This document shows positions 50,706-60,643 of a stretch of DNA of 64,000 nucleotides, one piece after another. The notes beneath the pieces are model-generated. The model saw only the letters and a program-made list of their open reading frames with translations. It was not told the DNA's origin and ran no database searches. Source of the DNA: CALRQJ02 sp943370285 (GTDB taxonomy: Bacteria; Bacteroidota; Bacteroidia; Chitinophagales; Chitinophagaceae); assembly GCA_943370285.1 (NCBI GenBank), contig CALRQJ020000003.1:124001-188000 (forward strand). The letters are read 5' to 3'. The position numbers were made by a program, and so were the translations under genes. How positions within the stretch are numbered: the stretch's first letter is position 1; every line of letters starts with the position of its first letter.

Positions 50706-52226
50706 TTAATGTTTAAAATGTCGCATACCGGTCATTACCATTGCTAATTGCTGCGTTACACAATACTCAATACTGTCTTTATCTCTTATAGACCCACCGG
50801 GCTGAATAAATGCAGTAATGCCAGCTTCATGAGCAATTTGCACACAATCATTAAATGGGAAAAATGCATCACTTGCTAGAACTGCATTGGTTAAATCAAA
50901 TTTGAATTGATGTGCTTTTTCAATAGCGTGGCGTAAAGCGTCGATTCTTGAGGTTTGTCCGCAGCCCTTGCCAATCAACTGATTGTCTTTTACTAAAGCA
51001 ATCGCATTACTTTTTAAATGTTTGCAGATGATATTAGCAAAGCTTAGGGCTTCTTTTTCTGCTGCTGTAGTAGTTCTGCCGCCAACTTCATTCCATTCGC
51101 TGAAATTGCCTTTATCCGATTGTTGTGTCAATATGCCGTTCAATAAAGATTTACTTTGGTTTGAGGCTATTGTTGTAGATGCATGTAATGATAGTAAGAT
51201 TCTATTTTTTTTGCTTTTCAATACTTCCAAAGCTGTTGCGTCAAAATCAGGGGCAATGAGCACTTCAAAGAAAATTTCATTAATCGCTTCAGCGGTTATG
51301 TTGTCTATAGTTTGATTACAAACCAAAACACCACCAAAAGCACTTTCAGGATCACCGGCTAAAGCAGCATCCCAACTTTCTTTGACAGTACTGCGTTTGG
51401 CTGCACCACATACATTGGTATGTTTGATGATGGCGAATACCGCATCACTCTTTTCGCCATTAAATTCTTGAATGAGTTGAATGGCAGCATCCACATCTAC
51501 TAAATTATTGTACGATAATTCTTTGCCATTAAGTTGTGTAAAGCGTTCGGTTAAATCGCCATAAAACACAGCTTGTTGGTGTGGGTTTTCACCGTATCTC
51601 AGCACTTGCTTAGCTGCAGTGGTTTGAATAGCCGTATTATCCGGATTGAAATAGTTATTGATAGCGATGTCGTAGTTCATGACTACTTGAAAAGCTTTTG
51701 CAGCAAAGGATTTGCGCTGTTCTATAGCTGTAGTATTGTCTTGTTTTTCTAAGATATCCAATAACACAGCATAATCATCTTTTGCAGCAATGACGGTTAC
51801 CGCTGCATAATTTTTTGCCGCTGCTCTAATCATGGATGGACCGCCAATATCTATCTTTTCGATAATTAATTTTTCATCGGTCGTGTTGCGTAAGGTTTCT
51901 TCAAAAGGATATAAATCAACAATCACCAAATCAATATCGGGTATATTGTATTCCTTCATTTCAGCAATATGCTGTGCATCATCTCTTTTGCCTAAAATGC
52001 CACCAAAAACAACCGGGTGTAATGTTTTTACTCTGCCGCCTAAAATAGAAGGATAGGTAGTTAAGCTTTCTACCGCTACACATGGAATGCCTGCATCTTC
52101 TAAAAACTGCTGTGTGCCACCGGTAGAATATATGGTAACGCCGGCTTTATGTAATTGTTGGGCCAAAGGCGTTAAACCATCTTTGTAAAAAACAGAAATA
52201 AGTGCGGACTGAATTTTCTTTTGCAT
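50706..52226 (-). CDS. purH: Bifunctional AICAR formyltransferase / IMP cyclohydrolase PurH
   Basis: Catalyses the last two steps of de novo purine synthesis: formylation of AICAR with 10-formyl-tetrahydrofolate and closure to IMP. The 506-residue length is normal. The N-terminal cyclohydrolase (MGS-like) domain contains ISVFYKDGL, YSTGGTQQFLEDAGI and GGRVKTLHP. The transformylase domain contains the catalytic Lys-His in IIKHTNVCGAA, ALAGDPESAFGGVL and the C-terminal SDAFFPFNDCVQIAHEAG...QPGGSIRD. EamA follows on the same strand. I see no purine riboswitch or PurR-like site upstream. Confidence 0.96.
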   Translation of the reverse strand: MQKKIQSALISVFYKDGLTPLAQQLHKAGVTIYSTGGTQQFLEDAGIPCVAVESLTTYPSILGGRVKTLHPVVFGGILGKRDDAQHIAEMKEYNIPDIDLVIVDLYPFEETLRNTTDEKLIIEKIDIGGPSMIRAAAKNYAAVTVIAAKDDYAVLLDILEKQDNTTAIEQRKSFAAKAFQVVMNYDIAINNYFNPDNTAIQTTAAKQVLRYGENPHQQAVFYGDLTERFTQLNGKELSYNNLVDVDAAIQLIQEFNGEKSDAVFAIIKHTNVCGAAKRSTVKESWDAALAGDPESAFGGVLVCNQTIDNITAEAINEIFFEVLIAPDFDATALEVLKSKKNRILLSLHASTTIASNQSKSLLNGILTQQSDKGNFSEWNEVGGRTTTAAEKEALSFANIICKHLKSNAIALVKDNQLIGKGCGQTSRIDALRHAIEKAHQFKFDLTNAVLASDAFFPFNDCVQIAHEAGITAFIQPGGSIRDKDSIEYCVTQQLAMVMTGMRHFKH

Positions 52227-52283
52227 AGCAGGAGGGGTTCTTAGACTAGCCTATGTTGTAATAACAATATAAGCGATCTTCGG

Positions 52284-54377
52284 TTATAAATCCATTTCAA
52301 ATGCCCCTTTTTCGGGTATAGAATGGTGCCGCAAATGTAGGCTGTCGCAATCTTTTTTCCATTTGTTGATTTTCCACAGTGGATTACTAGCATCAAATAC
52401 ATACTGTTTGCAGTCGAAAGTATTGGCTAACTGAGAGATATAGATGCGGGGATTTTTAGTGATGACAATGGCATCTACCTTTATTTTATTATCGATTGGC
52501 TTGTAGTATAGATTACTGTTGATAATGAGTACAGACTTGTTTTTTGCGATAAAATGGCTATCTATGATTTGTATTTGATTGGTCTTGTTTGCCAGTGTAG
52601 TACGATGTAAAATTCTGGCAGGCTTTAAATGAAAATTTTGTAAAAAGCCATCTTCTAATAGTACCACATCGCCAATAAAACGGAATGTACGGCCTTCAAT
52701 AACATCTATAGCAGTATGTTGTGGTACATTATACACTACTAATTTTTGTTGCGTATTTCTTTGAATAATATCAATCGTTTGTACACAACAAAATGCAAAC
52801 AAAAAAAGGATACTTAGTTTAAAAGCAATGTTGCTGCGCCGCATTAACCAATAACCTGCAGTGATTAAAACCCCGAATAATAGATAGGCTTGCAAGCTAC
52901 TGATTTGAATGCCATCTGTGACTGAGAAGCTGATGCTATCAATCATGGCTATGAACTGATTCATAAACCATAACATTTTACTACATGCCCAACCAAACCA
53001 TCCTGCAACAATGGCAACAGCAGAAAAAACAAGTATCAACAATTCGCCATATAAAATAATGCTAGAGAGTGGAACGGCAATGAAATTACTGACTAAGAAT
53101 AGATTAGGGAATTGATGAAAATGATACAAAACAATGGGCAGGGTAAATGTTTGTGCCGATATAGTCACGGCATTGAGTTTCCAAAAAAAGTCGATGCCTT
53201 TATTGTCGAAATGTAGCCAATTGTACACCGGTTTCATAAAAGTGATGATGCTGATTACCGCAGCGTAAGAGAGTTGAAAGCCAACATCCCACAAAAAGAA
53301 TGGATTATACAATAACATTACAAATGCCGATGCCGCCAAAGTATTATAGATAGAAGTTTTTCGGCTGAAACTTTCGCCCAATACTATAAATGTAAACATT
53401 ACTGCAGAGCGTAAAATAGAAGGCGCTGCTCCGGCAATTAAACTGAATAACCATAGCACTGTAAGTATGATGATTGGCTTCAACCAAAGGTTTAATCTAG
53501 TATTACGCAGTGGTTGGAGTAGCCAAACCAAAGTGGCATAAATTAACCCCAAATGCAAACCACTAATAGCAATAATATGTACCACACCTGTATTGCTATA
53601 TGCTTGAACTAAGTCTTTATCGAGATCGTCTCTATAGCCAATCAACAAAGCCTCTGCAACAGCTTCTTCATTATCACCTTCTATATGTGTTCTTAAAGTA
53701 TTGATGACGTAATGTCGAACTGCAAATAACCATTTCCAGAAACTATTTTCTTCCTTTTCATTCCCGATAGTATAATCTCCGGCCTTTAAAAATACTTGGT
53801 GATAAATATCTTGAAAAGCACAAAATCGTTGATAATTAAATGCCGCAGGATTACCCGAATTATTGATGGTTTGCAATGATTTATTAAAAATGATTTGACT
53901 GCCGTAATCGAGATTGGGTTTAGTGCTATCTTTTCTAAAATACAATAGCATATTACCTTTTACCGGCTTCCACTCTTTATCGATGTAAACTGCATTGATG
54001 GTTGCAAGGGCTTTGTACGATTTCGTTTTCTCAACTAGCGGTTCTTGTAACGTAACCAAAATGGTGCTGCTATCTTTATAACTACTGCCAATCCAATAAG
54101 GATTGTTACGAATATCTTTTACCTGTACAGTGATGCTACCTAAGCAAAAAATGATAGCGGTTATGCTAATGCCATTCAACCATCGCCATTGGTATTTTTG
54201 TTCTAATGTCAGAAAATAATATCCTAAAAATATAACTACACCAACGAGGGTAATGAACGAAAGTAATATTGTTGATATTGGCCAATACCATTGTACTGCA
54301 ACGCCAATAATGAATGGAAATAATATCCGCAATAGCGGAATTTTAGTCCAAATGGGTATGGTGTATTGGTTAGGCAT
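52284..54377 (-). CDS. comEC: ComEC/Rec2-family DNA-uptake channel protein
   Basis: Inner-membrane channel for single-stranded DNA in natural transformation, 697 residues. The N-terminal DUF4131 region (about 40-200) is followed by the Competence domain (about 225-500) with the family hallmark HIIAISGLHLGLIYATL and many helices (IIILTVLWLFSLIAGAAPS). The C-terminal 170 residues are soluble but too short and unlike a metallo-beta-lactamase nuclease domain, as often seen in this phylum. ATG 54377. A 12-bp perfect palindrome lies 30-55 bp upstream. With comF in the same window, competence is plausible. Confidence 0.92.
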   Translation of the reverse strand: MPNQYTIPIWTKIPLLRILFPFIIGVAVQWYWPISTILLSFITLVGVVIFLGYYFLTLEQKYQWRWLNGISITAIIFCLGSITVQVKDIRNNPYWIGSSYKDSSTILVTLQEPLVEKTKSYKALATINAVYIDKEWKPVKGNMLLYFRKDSTKPNLDYGSQIIFNKSLQTINNSGNPAAFNYQRFCAFQDIYHQVFLKAGDYTIGNEKEENSFWKWLFAVRHYVINTLRTHIEGDNEEAVAEALLIGYRDDLDKDLVQAYSNTGVVHIIAISGLHLGLIYATLVWLLQPLRNTRLNLWLKPIIILTVLWLFSLIAGAAPSILRSAVMFTFIVLGESFSRKTSIYNTLAASAFVMLLYNPFFLWDVGFQLSYAAVISIITFMKPVYNWLHFDNKGIDFFWKLNAVTISAQTFTLPIVLYHFHQFPNLFLVSNFIAVPLSSIILYGELLILVFSAVAIVAGWFGWACSKMLWFMNQFIAMIDSISFSVTDGIQISSLQAYLLFGVLITAGYWLMRRSNIAFKLSILFLFAFCCVQTIDIIQRNTQQKLVVYNVPQHTAIDVIEGRTFRFIGDVVLLEDGFLQNFHLKPARILHRTTLANKTNQIQIIDSHFIAKNKSVLIINSNLYYKPIDNKIKVDAIVITKNPRIYISQLANTFDCKQYVFDASNPLWKINKWKKDCDSLHLRHHSIPEKGAFEMDL

Positions 54378-54406
54378 AAAACCTTATTAGCAGCGATATA
54401 GCGAGA

Positions 54407-54432
54407 AATTGTATAATTGAAATTATACAATT
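54407..54432. promoter_or_regulatory. Perfect palindrome upstream of comEC
   Basis: The inverted repeat AATTGTATAATT / AATTATACAATT with a 2-bp spacer, 30 bp before the comEC start and downstream of the carB terminator. Its size and symmetry suit a repressor or activator dimer site. Confidence 0.4.
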
Positions 54433-54466
54433 GAAAAATACAAGGCAAATTTTTTACATAAAAAAA

Positions 54467-54487
54467 GCCAGACTGATAAAGCCTGGC
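54467..54487 (-). terminator. Terminator after the carB fragment
   Basis: Leftward GCCAG ... CTGGC with a short loop, followed by TTTTTTT. It starts 20 bp after the carB stop and separates it from comEC. Confidence 0.75.
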
Positions 54488-54507
54488 CATAAAGTATTTG
54501 TGTTTGA

Positions 54508-55704
54508 TTATTTACTGAGGTGCATACTTCTTTCTTTGTACAATGTTCTGAAGTAAGGATCTCTTAAATCTTTAATGAAACGAATGGCTTCGCCGGTGCT
54601 TTTCATTTCGGGGCCTAATTCTTTGTTTACACCGGGAAATTTATCGAAGCTAAACACTGGTTCTTTAATGGCATAACCATCTAATTTGTTTTCCATCGTA
54701 AAGTCGGTAAGCTTAGCCACACCCAACATAATTTTGGTTGCAATATTTAAATATGGAATACCATAAGCTTTTGCAATAAATGGGGTGGTACGGCTTGCTC
54801 TGGGATTGGCTTCAATCACATATACTTTGCTATCTTTAATAGCAAACTGAATATTGATCAAACCTTTTATATTGAGAGAACGGGCAATTTTTTCGCTGTA
54901 AAACTCCATCGTTTCTACTACCAAAGGTGTAAGGTTAAACGCAGGTAATACGGCATTACTATCGCCACTGTGAATACCTGCAGGTTCAATGTGTTCCATC
55001 ACACCCATTACATGAAAGTTTTCGCCATCAAAAATGGCATCAACCTCCGCTTCTTGACAACGGTCAAGAAAATGGTCAATCAGAATTTTATTACCGGGAA
55101 TATGTTTCAATAAACTCACTACCGCACTTTCAACCTCATCATCATTAATCACAATTCGCATTCTTTGACCGCCCAATACATAACTTGGCCTCACCAATAC
55201 AGGATAGCCTACTTCATTCGCCACTTTAATGGCTTCATCAGCATCGTATGCTGTACCATATTGTGGGTAAGGAATACTAAGCTCTTTCAACAAATCACTA
55301 AAGCGGCCTCTGTCTTCTGCAATATCCATGCTATCGTAACTGGTGCCAATAATTTTAATGCCTCTTTCGTGTAATTTTTTGGCCAATTTTAAAGCGGTTT
55401 GTCCGCCCAATTGTACAATTACACCTTCGGGTTGTTCTAGTTCAATGATTTCCCACAAATGCTCCCAAAATACAGGTTCGAAGTAGAGTTTATCAGCAAT
55501 ATCAAAATCGGTACTCACCGTTTCGGGATTGCAATTGATCATGATGGCTTCAAAACCACTTTCTTTAATCGCTAACAAACCATGTACACAGCAATAGTCA
55601 AATTCAATGCCCTGACCAATTCGATTGGGGCCACTACCTAAAACAATTACTTTTTTCTTTGCTGATGGTATAGACTCGTTGGAAGAGAGGGTGCTGTAGC
55701 TCAT
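54508..55704 (-). CDS. carB: Carbamoyl phosphate synthase large subunit, C-terminal half only
   Basis: Equivalent to the second of the two homologous synthetase halves of CarB, the half that phosphorylates carbamate to carbamoyl phosphate for pyrimidine and arginine synthesis. The 398 residues open with the linker-like YSTLSSNESIPSAKKK and the biotin-carboxylase-like VIVLGSGPNRIGQGIEFDY. The ATP-grasp domain follows, with YPVLVRPSYVLGGQRM, FHVMGVMEHIEPAG and VIEANPRASRTTPFIAKAYG. The C-terminus RDPYFRTLYKERSMHLSK is where Bacteroidota CarB proteins normally end. The N-terminal half (about 550 residues) is absent; the frame has a stop at 55794 upstream, after which the PorZ-like gene begins. 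It is either a split gene, with the other half elsewhere, or a truncated copy. ATG 55704 is preferred; frame extends to 55764. Confidence 0.85.
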   Translation of the reverse strand: MSYSTLSSNESIPSAKKKVIVLGSGPNRIGQGIEFDYCCVHGLLAIKESGFEAIMINCNPETVSTDFDIADKLYFEPVFWEHLWEIIELEQPEGVIVQLGGQTALKLAKKLHERGIKIIGTSYDSMDIAEDRGRFSDLLKELSIPYPQYGTAYDADEAIKVANEVGYPVLVRPSYVLGGQRMRIVINDDEVESAVVSLLKHIPGNKILIDHFLDRCQEAEVDAIFDGENFHVMGVMEHIEPAGIHSGDSNAVLPAFNLTPLVVETMEFYSEKIARSLNIKGLINIQFAIKDSKVYVIEANPRASRTTPFIAKAYGIPYLNIATKIMLGVAKLTDFTMENKLDGYAIKEPVFSFDKFPGVNKELGPEMKSTGEAIRFIKDLRDPYFRTLYKERSMHLSK

Positions 55705-55802
55705 GGTAGTACAAAATTGTGCAAATGTAACACCGTAGCCCATTGCAGCCAAAGGAAATAACAATTGATTTTTTGTAGTACTTAAATTGGTCTAAATAAG
55801 CC

Positions 55803-58100
55803 TTATTTACCGGTAATGACAATCTTGGTAACTGCTTTTTCTTTGCCTTCATCTGTTCTAATGAGTACCAAATACACGCCAGGGGCAATTCGTTCACCTT
55901 TGTAATTTCTTCCATTCCAGACGGCTTGTCCACCTAATGAACGAGTTTGAAACACCAATCTGCCATCTGCTTCGGCAATTTTGACCAAGGCATTATCGGC
56001 TAATCCTTTAATGGCAATGGTTCCGCTAAATCCCGGTGGAACAGGATTGGGAAACACCAACACATTGTTCATCTCTTCTGCAGCAGCAGTAGCTGTACTT
56101 CTAAAACTGCAAATACCTTTGAAAGTGGCAAAAAACACTTCTCCTGTTGCAGGGTCTATGGCAATTTTTTTCACTTCATTGGCTAATAAAGGACTATTAT
56201 CTGTTGTAAAACGATATAGTATTTTATCGCCTTCGGCGGAAATTAACCAAACACCGTTTCTAGTGCCTATCCATTTGCGATTAGCAGCATCAACCGCAAT
56301 GCAATTCACTTCTTCGTTCTGAAATAAATAGCCTGCAAAACGATCTTGTTGAACTATGGGTAAAATGGCTTCGCAACCTTGTGCATCAAATACTTCGGCA
56401 GGGCATTGTACAATACCAATGCCTTTGTTAGTGCCAATCCAAATGAATCCATTTTTATCTTTTGCTAAACAATATACTTCGTTAGAAGGTAAATTGCCTG
56501 CTCCGGAACCTATTCTAAAATATTTCCATTTATCATCATTCAAGTTGTCGATACTATTACCATAATTAAAGCAGAAAACACCGTTGCCTCTCGGGCTAAC
56601 CATCCAAATTTGATTAGCATCATCCACCAACAATTGACTAATGGCATTTTCAAAATGAAAGAAGGGAATGCTAAATGCTTTCCAATTGCCATCTGCTTTT
56701 CTTACATGTAAATTTTGCGGAGCACCATAATTGGCCACCCATAAATGATTGTTTTGATCAAAAGCTACACCACTTACCCGAAAACTTGTTGGGTCGCCAA
56801 TAGCAGCTTGTAGGGTGGCATTGTGTTGTTTGTAAATAGTAGTTTGGCTTTTGCCGAAATACACCAATCCGCCACCGTAACTACCGGCCCAAATACTGTT
56901 GTCTATTGGGTCTTCTGTTAAAGCAATAAAGTCGAGTACCGAATCTAAAACAGGTGTGTTGAAATAGCCTTTGTAATTCCATTGTCCATCAATCAAATTA
57001 AAAACGCCATCTCTATTGTATTGGTAATTCCACGATTCATTAACAGCACCGGCAGCAGCAAATAAGCGGTTTTTGCTGAATATCATTTCGCCACTTGCTA
57101 TACCCAATGGTCCGTTAGGAATATAGCGTTGAACCGTTGAGCCAAAATTTGACAAGCCACCAAAAAAATCAGCTATCCAAACGCTATTGCCATCTGCCAA
57201 AGCCCATTTAGGAAATGAAATAACACCACTCTGTTGAAGTATTTTTTCAATGTTGCCTGTGGCAGATAATTGCATTACCCTACTTGCGCCGCTGTTGGTT
57301 CTTTGGCAAATCGTTAATTTATTTTCGTTGGTGTTGATGCTTACAATTGGCCAATTATTATCGGCATAAAAAAGTGAAAAATTATTACCACTTGATAGAA
57401 ATAAACTATCGTTTTTTAATACGATGATTTGATTAGACAAAGAAACAGCTGCCCTTACTTTTCCTGTACTTAAACCATTACTACCACTGAGGTTTTGCCA
57501 GTTTCTAAAATCGGATGGATTGGGAGAATTGGCGGTAATTCTTTTCAAACCTTCATCTGTTGCGGCATAAAAAAAATTGTTGTTGGCGGTGAATCCATTG
57601 ATATTTACTTGTGCTCCGTTGTTGCCAATAATCCAAGTGTCTTTAATATCGTATTTACTTAAATCAGCAATAATAATTCCTAAGCCACTACATAGATAAG
57701 CCAGTTTGTTCTGACAAAAAATAGAAGCAATATTTTTGTTGCCGCTGATAGTACTACGTTTTACATCGCCAATATTTTTTACAATACTTCCTTTGATGAC
57801 ATCGATGTTGCTATTGTTGTAAACGGTAACCAATTGTTGCGAAGCTTCATCCCAACCAATGGCATTTACACCAATATCATTCAAGCCGGTTACTTTGCTA
57901 AATCGGTTAATTTCATCGCCATCTATGGCAAAGACATTATTGGTGGTTGCACAATACAATTTATTGCCTTTAACCACTTGAATGGTTTGTTGATAGGGTA
58001 AATGTTCCCGCCAATTACCAATGGGCGGCAGGGGGGGTTGTGCCATTGTAAATTGGCAAATGCAAATCCAACAACACCATAAAATGTATTTTATTTTCAT
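55803..58100 (-). CDS. PorZ-like type IX secretion propeller protein with C-terminal sorting domain
   Basis: Secreted protein of 765 residues, close to the length of Porphyromonas gingivalis PorZ, the cell-surface component of the type IX sortase complex that handles anionic LPS. After a signal peptide ending FTMAQ, it starts NWREHLPYQQTIQVVKGNKLY and contains two beta-propeller regions built of repeats such as NNVFAIDGDEINRFSKVTGL and IWIGTNKGIGIVQ. The last 80 residues are a type A C-terminal sorting domain (FPNPVPPGFSGTIAIKG ... GVYLVLIRTDEGKEKAVTKIVI). ATG 58100 is chosen from the signal peptide. Promoter box 42 bp upstream. PorZ identity is by layout and length; other propeller proteins look similar. 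Confidence 0.8.
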   Translation of the reverse strand: MKIKYILWCCWICICQFTMAQPPLPPIGNWREHLPYQQTIQVVKGNKLYCATTNNVFAIDGDEINRFSKVTGLNDIGVNAIGWDEASQQLVTVYNNSNIDVIKGSIVKNIGDVKRSTISGNKNIASIFCQNKLAYLCSGLGIIIADLSKYDIKDTWIIGNNGAQVNINGFTANNNFFYAATDEGLKRITANSPNPSDFRNWQNLSGSNGLSTGKVRAAVSLSNQIIVLKNDSLFLSSGNNFSLFYADNNWPIVSINTNENKLTICQRTNSGASRVMQLSATGNIEKILQQSGVISFPKWALADGNSVWIADFFGGLSNFGSTVQRYIPNGPLGIASGEMIFSKNRLFAAAGAVNESWNYQYNRDGVFNLIDGQWNYKGYFNTPVLDSVLDFIALTEDPIDNSIWAGSYGGGLVYFGKSQTTIYKQHNATLQAAIGDPTSFRVSGVAFDQNNHLWVANYGAPQNLHVRKADGNWKAFSIPFFHFENAISQLLVDDANQIWMVSPRGNGVFCFNYGNSIDNLNDDKWKYFRIGSGAGNLPSNEVYCLAKDKNGFIWIGTNKGIGIVQCPAEVFDAQGCEAILPIVQQDRFAGYLFQNEEVNCIAVDAANRKWIGTRNGVWLISAEGDKILYRFTTDNSPLLANEVKKIAIDPATGEVFFATFKGICSFRSTATAAAEEMNNVLVFPNPVPPGFSGTIAIKGLADNALVKIAEADGRLVFQTRSLGGQAVWNGRNYKGERIAPGVYLVLIRTDEGKEKAVTKIVITGK

Positions 58101-58141
58101 CTTTAATCCCCAGATTATCGTTTTTAACGGCACCAGTGTTT

Positions 58142-58149
58142 CAAAGATA
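58142..58149 (-). promoter_or_regulatory. Promoter -7 box (TATCTTTG) for the PorZ-like gene
   Basis: Leftward TATCTTTG, an exact TAnnTTTG match, 41 bp before the ATG at 58100 and in the divergent gap with the MMPL gene. Confidence 0.55.
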
Positions 58150-58215
58150 AAAGAAACGCTGTGGCTGCAATGCGTTTATTCGTTTCTTTGCGGCTCAATT
58201 TAAAACTACGGCATT

Positions 58216-60531
58216 ATGTGGTTTCGATTAGGTAAAGCAGTGCTTAAATACAGAATTTTATTATTGTCTCTTTTGTTGGGCATCACCATATTTATGGGTT
58301 ATCATGCTGCTAAAATTGAGTTGAGTTATGAACTGAATAGGGCAATACCTACCGATAATCCTAAATACCAGGCTTATCTCGATTTCAAAAATCGTTTTGG
58401 CGATGATGGCAATATGATGGTCTTAGGTATTCAAACCGATTCATTTTACCGGTTGCCGGTATTTCAACAAGTTATTCAATTAACCAAGGCTATAAAAACA
58501 GTAAAAGGGGTTGAAAATGTATTAGGCGCTGCCGATGCCGTGATGTTAGTGAAGAATGATACTTCCGGCAAGTTGGGTGTTGTAAATGTTTTTCCTGCTG
58601 AAATTACTACTCAAGCAGTTTTAGATAGCAGCAGGGCTGCATTTGAAAATTTGCCTTTTTACAAAGGCATGTTGTACAATCCAACATCAAAAGCATATGT
58701 GTTAGGATTAACTTTAAATAAAGACAGTGTTAACAGCAAGGCTAGAACGGCCTTGGTTAATCAAATTCAAGATAAAATTGCTGCATTTGAAAAGGCAACA
58801 GGGTTGGATGTTCATATAAGCGGTTTGCCATTTATTCGTACCACGGTAGCCAATCGTATATCAAAAGAAATGCAATGGTTGTTGCTTGGTTCATTATTAC
58901 TTTCTGCCATTACATTGATGTTGTTTTTCCGTTCAGTTAGTGCAACGGTGATGAGTTTGTTGGTAGTAATTATGGGAGTGATATGGAGTTTAGGAACGAT
59001 GGTGTTGTTTGGTTACAAAATCACATTGCTCAATGCATTGATTCCACCTTTGGTGGTGGTAATTGGTATTCCAAATTGCATTTATTTTTTGAATAAATAC
59101 CATTTGGTGTATAAAGAATCCGGCGATAAAAATCAGGCACTCATCAATATGGTGGGCAAAATGGGTATTGTTACCTTGTTCTGTAATATAGCTGCTGCTA
59201 TTGGCTTTGCGGTGTTTGCTTTAACCAAAAGTGTATTGTTGAAAGAGTTTGGTGTTGTAGCGGGTATCAATATCATGGCCTTGTTTTTTATCTCCTTAGT
59301 TTTCATTCCGCCGGTGTTGAGTTTCTTGCCACCGCCTAAGCCAAGACATATTCGTTATTTAGATAATAAATTATTGGTTAAACTATTAGAATATGTTGAG
59401 CGTTGGACAGTTAATAATAAGAAAGTGGTATATGGGGTAACTATCCTTGCTTGTTTGGTAGCACTGACAGGAACATTCAAATTAAAGACCGAAGGATTTA
59501 TTGTAGACGACTTGCCAAAGACAGATAAAATCTACACCGATTTAAAATGGTTTGAACAACATTTTAATGGCATTATGCCTTTGGAAATTGTCGTAGATAC
59601 AAAGAAAAAGAATGGTGTAGTAGCAGCCGATATGGAGGCTTTGTTAGACATAGATGAATTGTCAGCCTTTATTACAACAATGCCACAAACGGCAAGGCCA
59701 TTGAGTTTAGCTGAAGGTTTAAAATTTGCCAATCAAGCATTTTACGATAACGATAGTTTGAGTTACATGCTACCCATGCAAGTGCCGGCTACTTTGTCTA
59801 ACGCATTAAAAGCTAAACCAAGCGGCGGCAAACAAGGCTTGGCCGGGGTAATGAGTAACTTTATTGATAGTACCGGACGGTATGCCCGAATCAGTGTAAA
59901 CATGAAAGATGTGGGTACCGAAGTATTACCCAAGCTGATAGATTCCTTACAACAGAAAGCCAATGCCATTTTTGATGCAAAAGATGCCACAGTACAGTTT
60001 ACAGGGGCTTCGGTTACTTTTTTAGAAGGCTCAAAATTTATCATCAATGGATTAAAAGAAAGTGTGTTTTGGGCTTTTTTACTCATTGCCATTTGTATGT
60101 TGTATTTGTTTCGTTCTTTCCCCATTTTAATTTGTTCACTTATTCCTAATATTATTCCATTGTTCATAACGGCAGGTGTGATGGGTTGGGCAGGTGTACC
60201 TATTAAACCTTCTACTGTATTGGTGTTTAGCGTGGCTTTGGGTATTGCAATAGATGTAACCATCCGTTTTTTAATCAACTACAAACAAGAACTTCCGCAT
60301 TATAATTACAATATTGCCCAAACTTTAATTCAAACCATTCGGCATACCGGTATCAGTATCATTTATACTTCTTTGGTGCTGATTGCCGGGTTTATCATCT
60401 TCTGTTTGAGCAGTTTTGGTGGTACTAAAGCCTTGGGTTGGCTTACTTCACTCACTTTGGTCGTAGGTACTATCACCAATTTGGTGCTATTGCCTGTGCT
60501 GATTAGTCATCTTTCTCGAAGAAAAAAATAG
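58216..60531 (+). CDS. MMPL/RND-family membrane exporter
   Basis: Large inner-membrane protein of the RND superfamily, MMPL branch, 771 residues with twelve predicted helices in two repeats. The first large periplasmic loop lies about 33-215; a helix bundle begins near 219 (WLLLGSLLLSAITLMLFF) and ends near 355; a second loop follows at about 410-610; the C-terminal bundle begins near 618 (SVFWAFLLIAICMLYLF) and contains FSVALGIAIDVTIRFLINY, which holds the Asp typical of proton-coupled RND helices. Likely cargo is lipids, hopanoids or hydrophobic compounds, by family only. It is divergent from the PorZ-like gene. Confidence 0.9.
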   Translation: MWFRLGKAVLKYRILLLSLLLGITIFMGYHAAKIELSYELNRAIPTDNPKYQAYLDFKNRFGDDGNMMVLGIQTDSFYRLPVFQQVIQLTKAIKTVKGVENVLGAADAVMLVKNDTSGKLGVVNVFPAEITTQAVLDSSRAAFENLPFYKGMLYNPTSKAYVLGLTLNKDSVNSKARTALVNQIQDKIAAFEKATGLDVHISGLPFIRTTVANRISKEMQWLLLGSLLLSAITLMLFFRSVSATVMSLLVVIMGVIWSLGTMVLFGYKITLLNALIPPLVVVIGIPNCIYFLNKYHLVYKESGDKNQALINMVGKMGIVTLFCNIAAAIGFAVFALTKSVLLKEFGVVAGINIMALFFISLVFIPPVLSFLPPPKPRHIRYLDNKLLVKLLEYVERWTVNNKKVVYGVTILACLVALTGTFKLKTEGFIVDDLPKTDKIYTDLKWFEQHFNGIMPLEIVVDTKKKNGVVAADMEALLDIDELSAFITTMPQTARPLSLAEGLKFANQAFYDNDSLSYMLPMQVPATLSNALKAKPSGGKQGLAGVMSNFIDSTGRYARISVNMKDVGTEVLPKLIDSLQQKANAIFDAKDATVQFTGASVTFLEGSKFIINGLKESVFWAFLLIAICMLYLFRSFPILICSLIPNIIPLFITAGVMGWAGVPIKPSTVLVFSVALGIAIDVTIRFLINYKQELPHYNYNIAQTLIQTIRHTGISIIYTSLVLIAGFIIFCLSSFGGTKALGWLTSLTLVVGTITNLVLLPVLISHLSRRKK

Positions 60532-60643
60532 CTACAGGTTGTAGACAATCAATCAGTTAGAAAAATTTCTCGGTGCTAAACAGCGGTTTTTAACAAAGTT
60601 TTGTCATTATATTGCACTTTAGTAAACCTAAACTTTTAAGCAC

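Noticed and set aside
55634..55933. A frameshifted N-terminal remainder of carB upstream of the fragment
   Set aside because: All frames upstream of 55764 were read; none shows CarB-like sequence. The region encodes the C-terminus of the PorZ-like protein in another frame.
59763..60278. 171-codon leftward ORF inside the MMPL gene
   Set aside because: It lies opposite a well-supported RND coding region with clear helices and motifs; it is a shadow frame.
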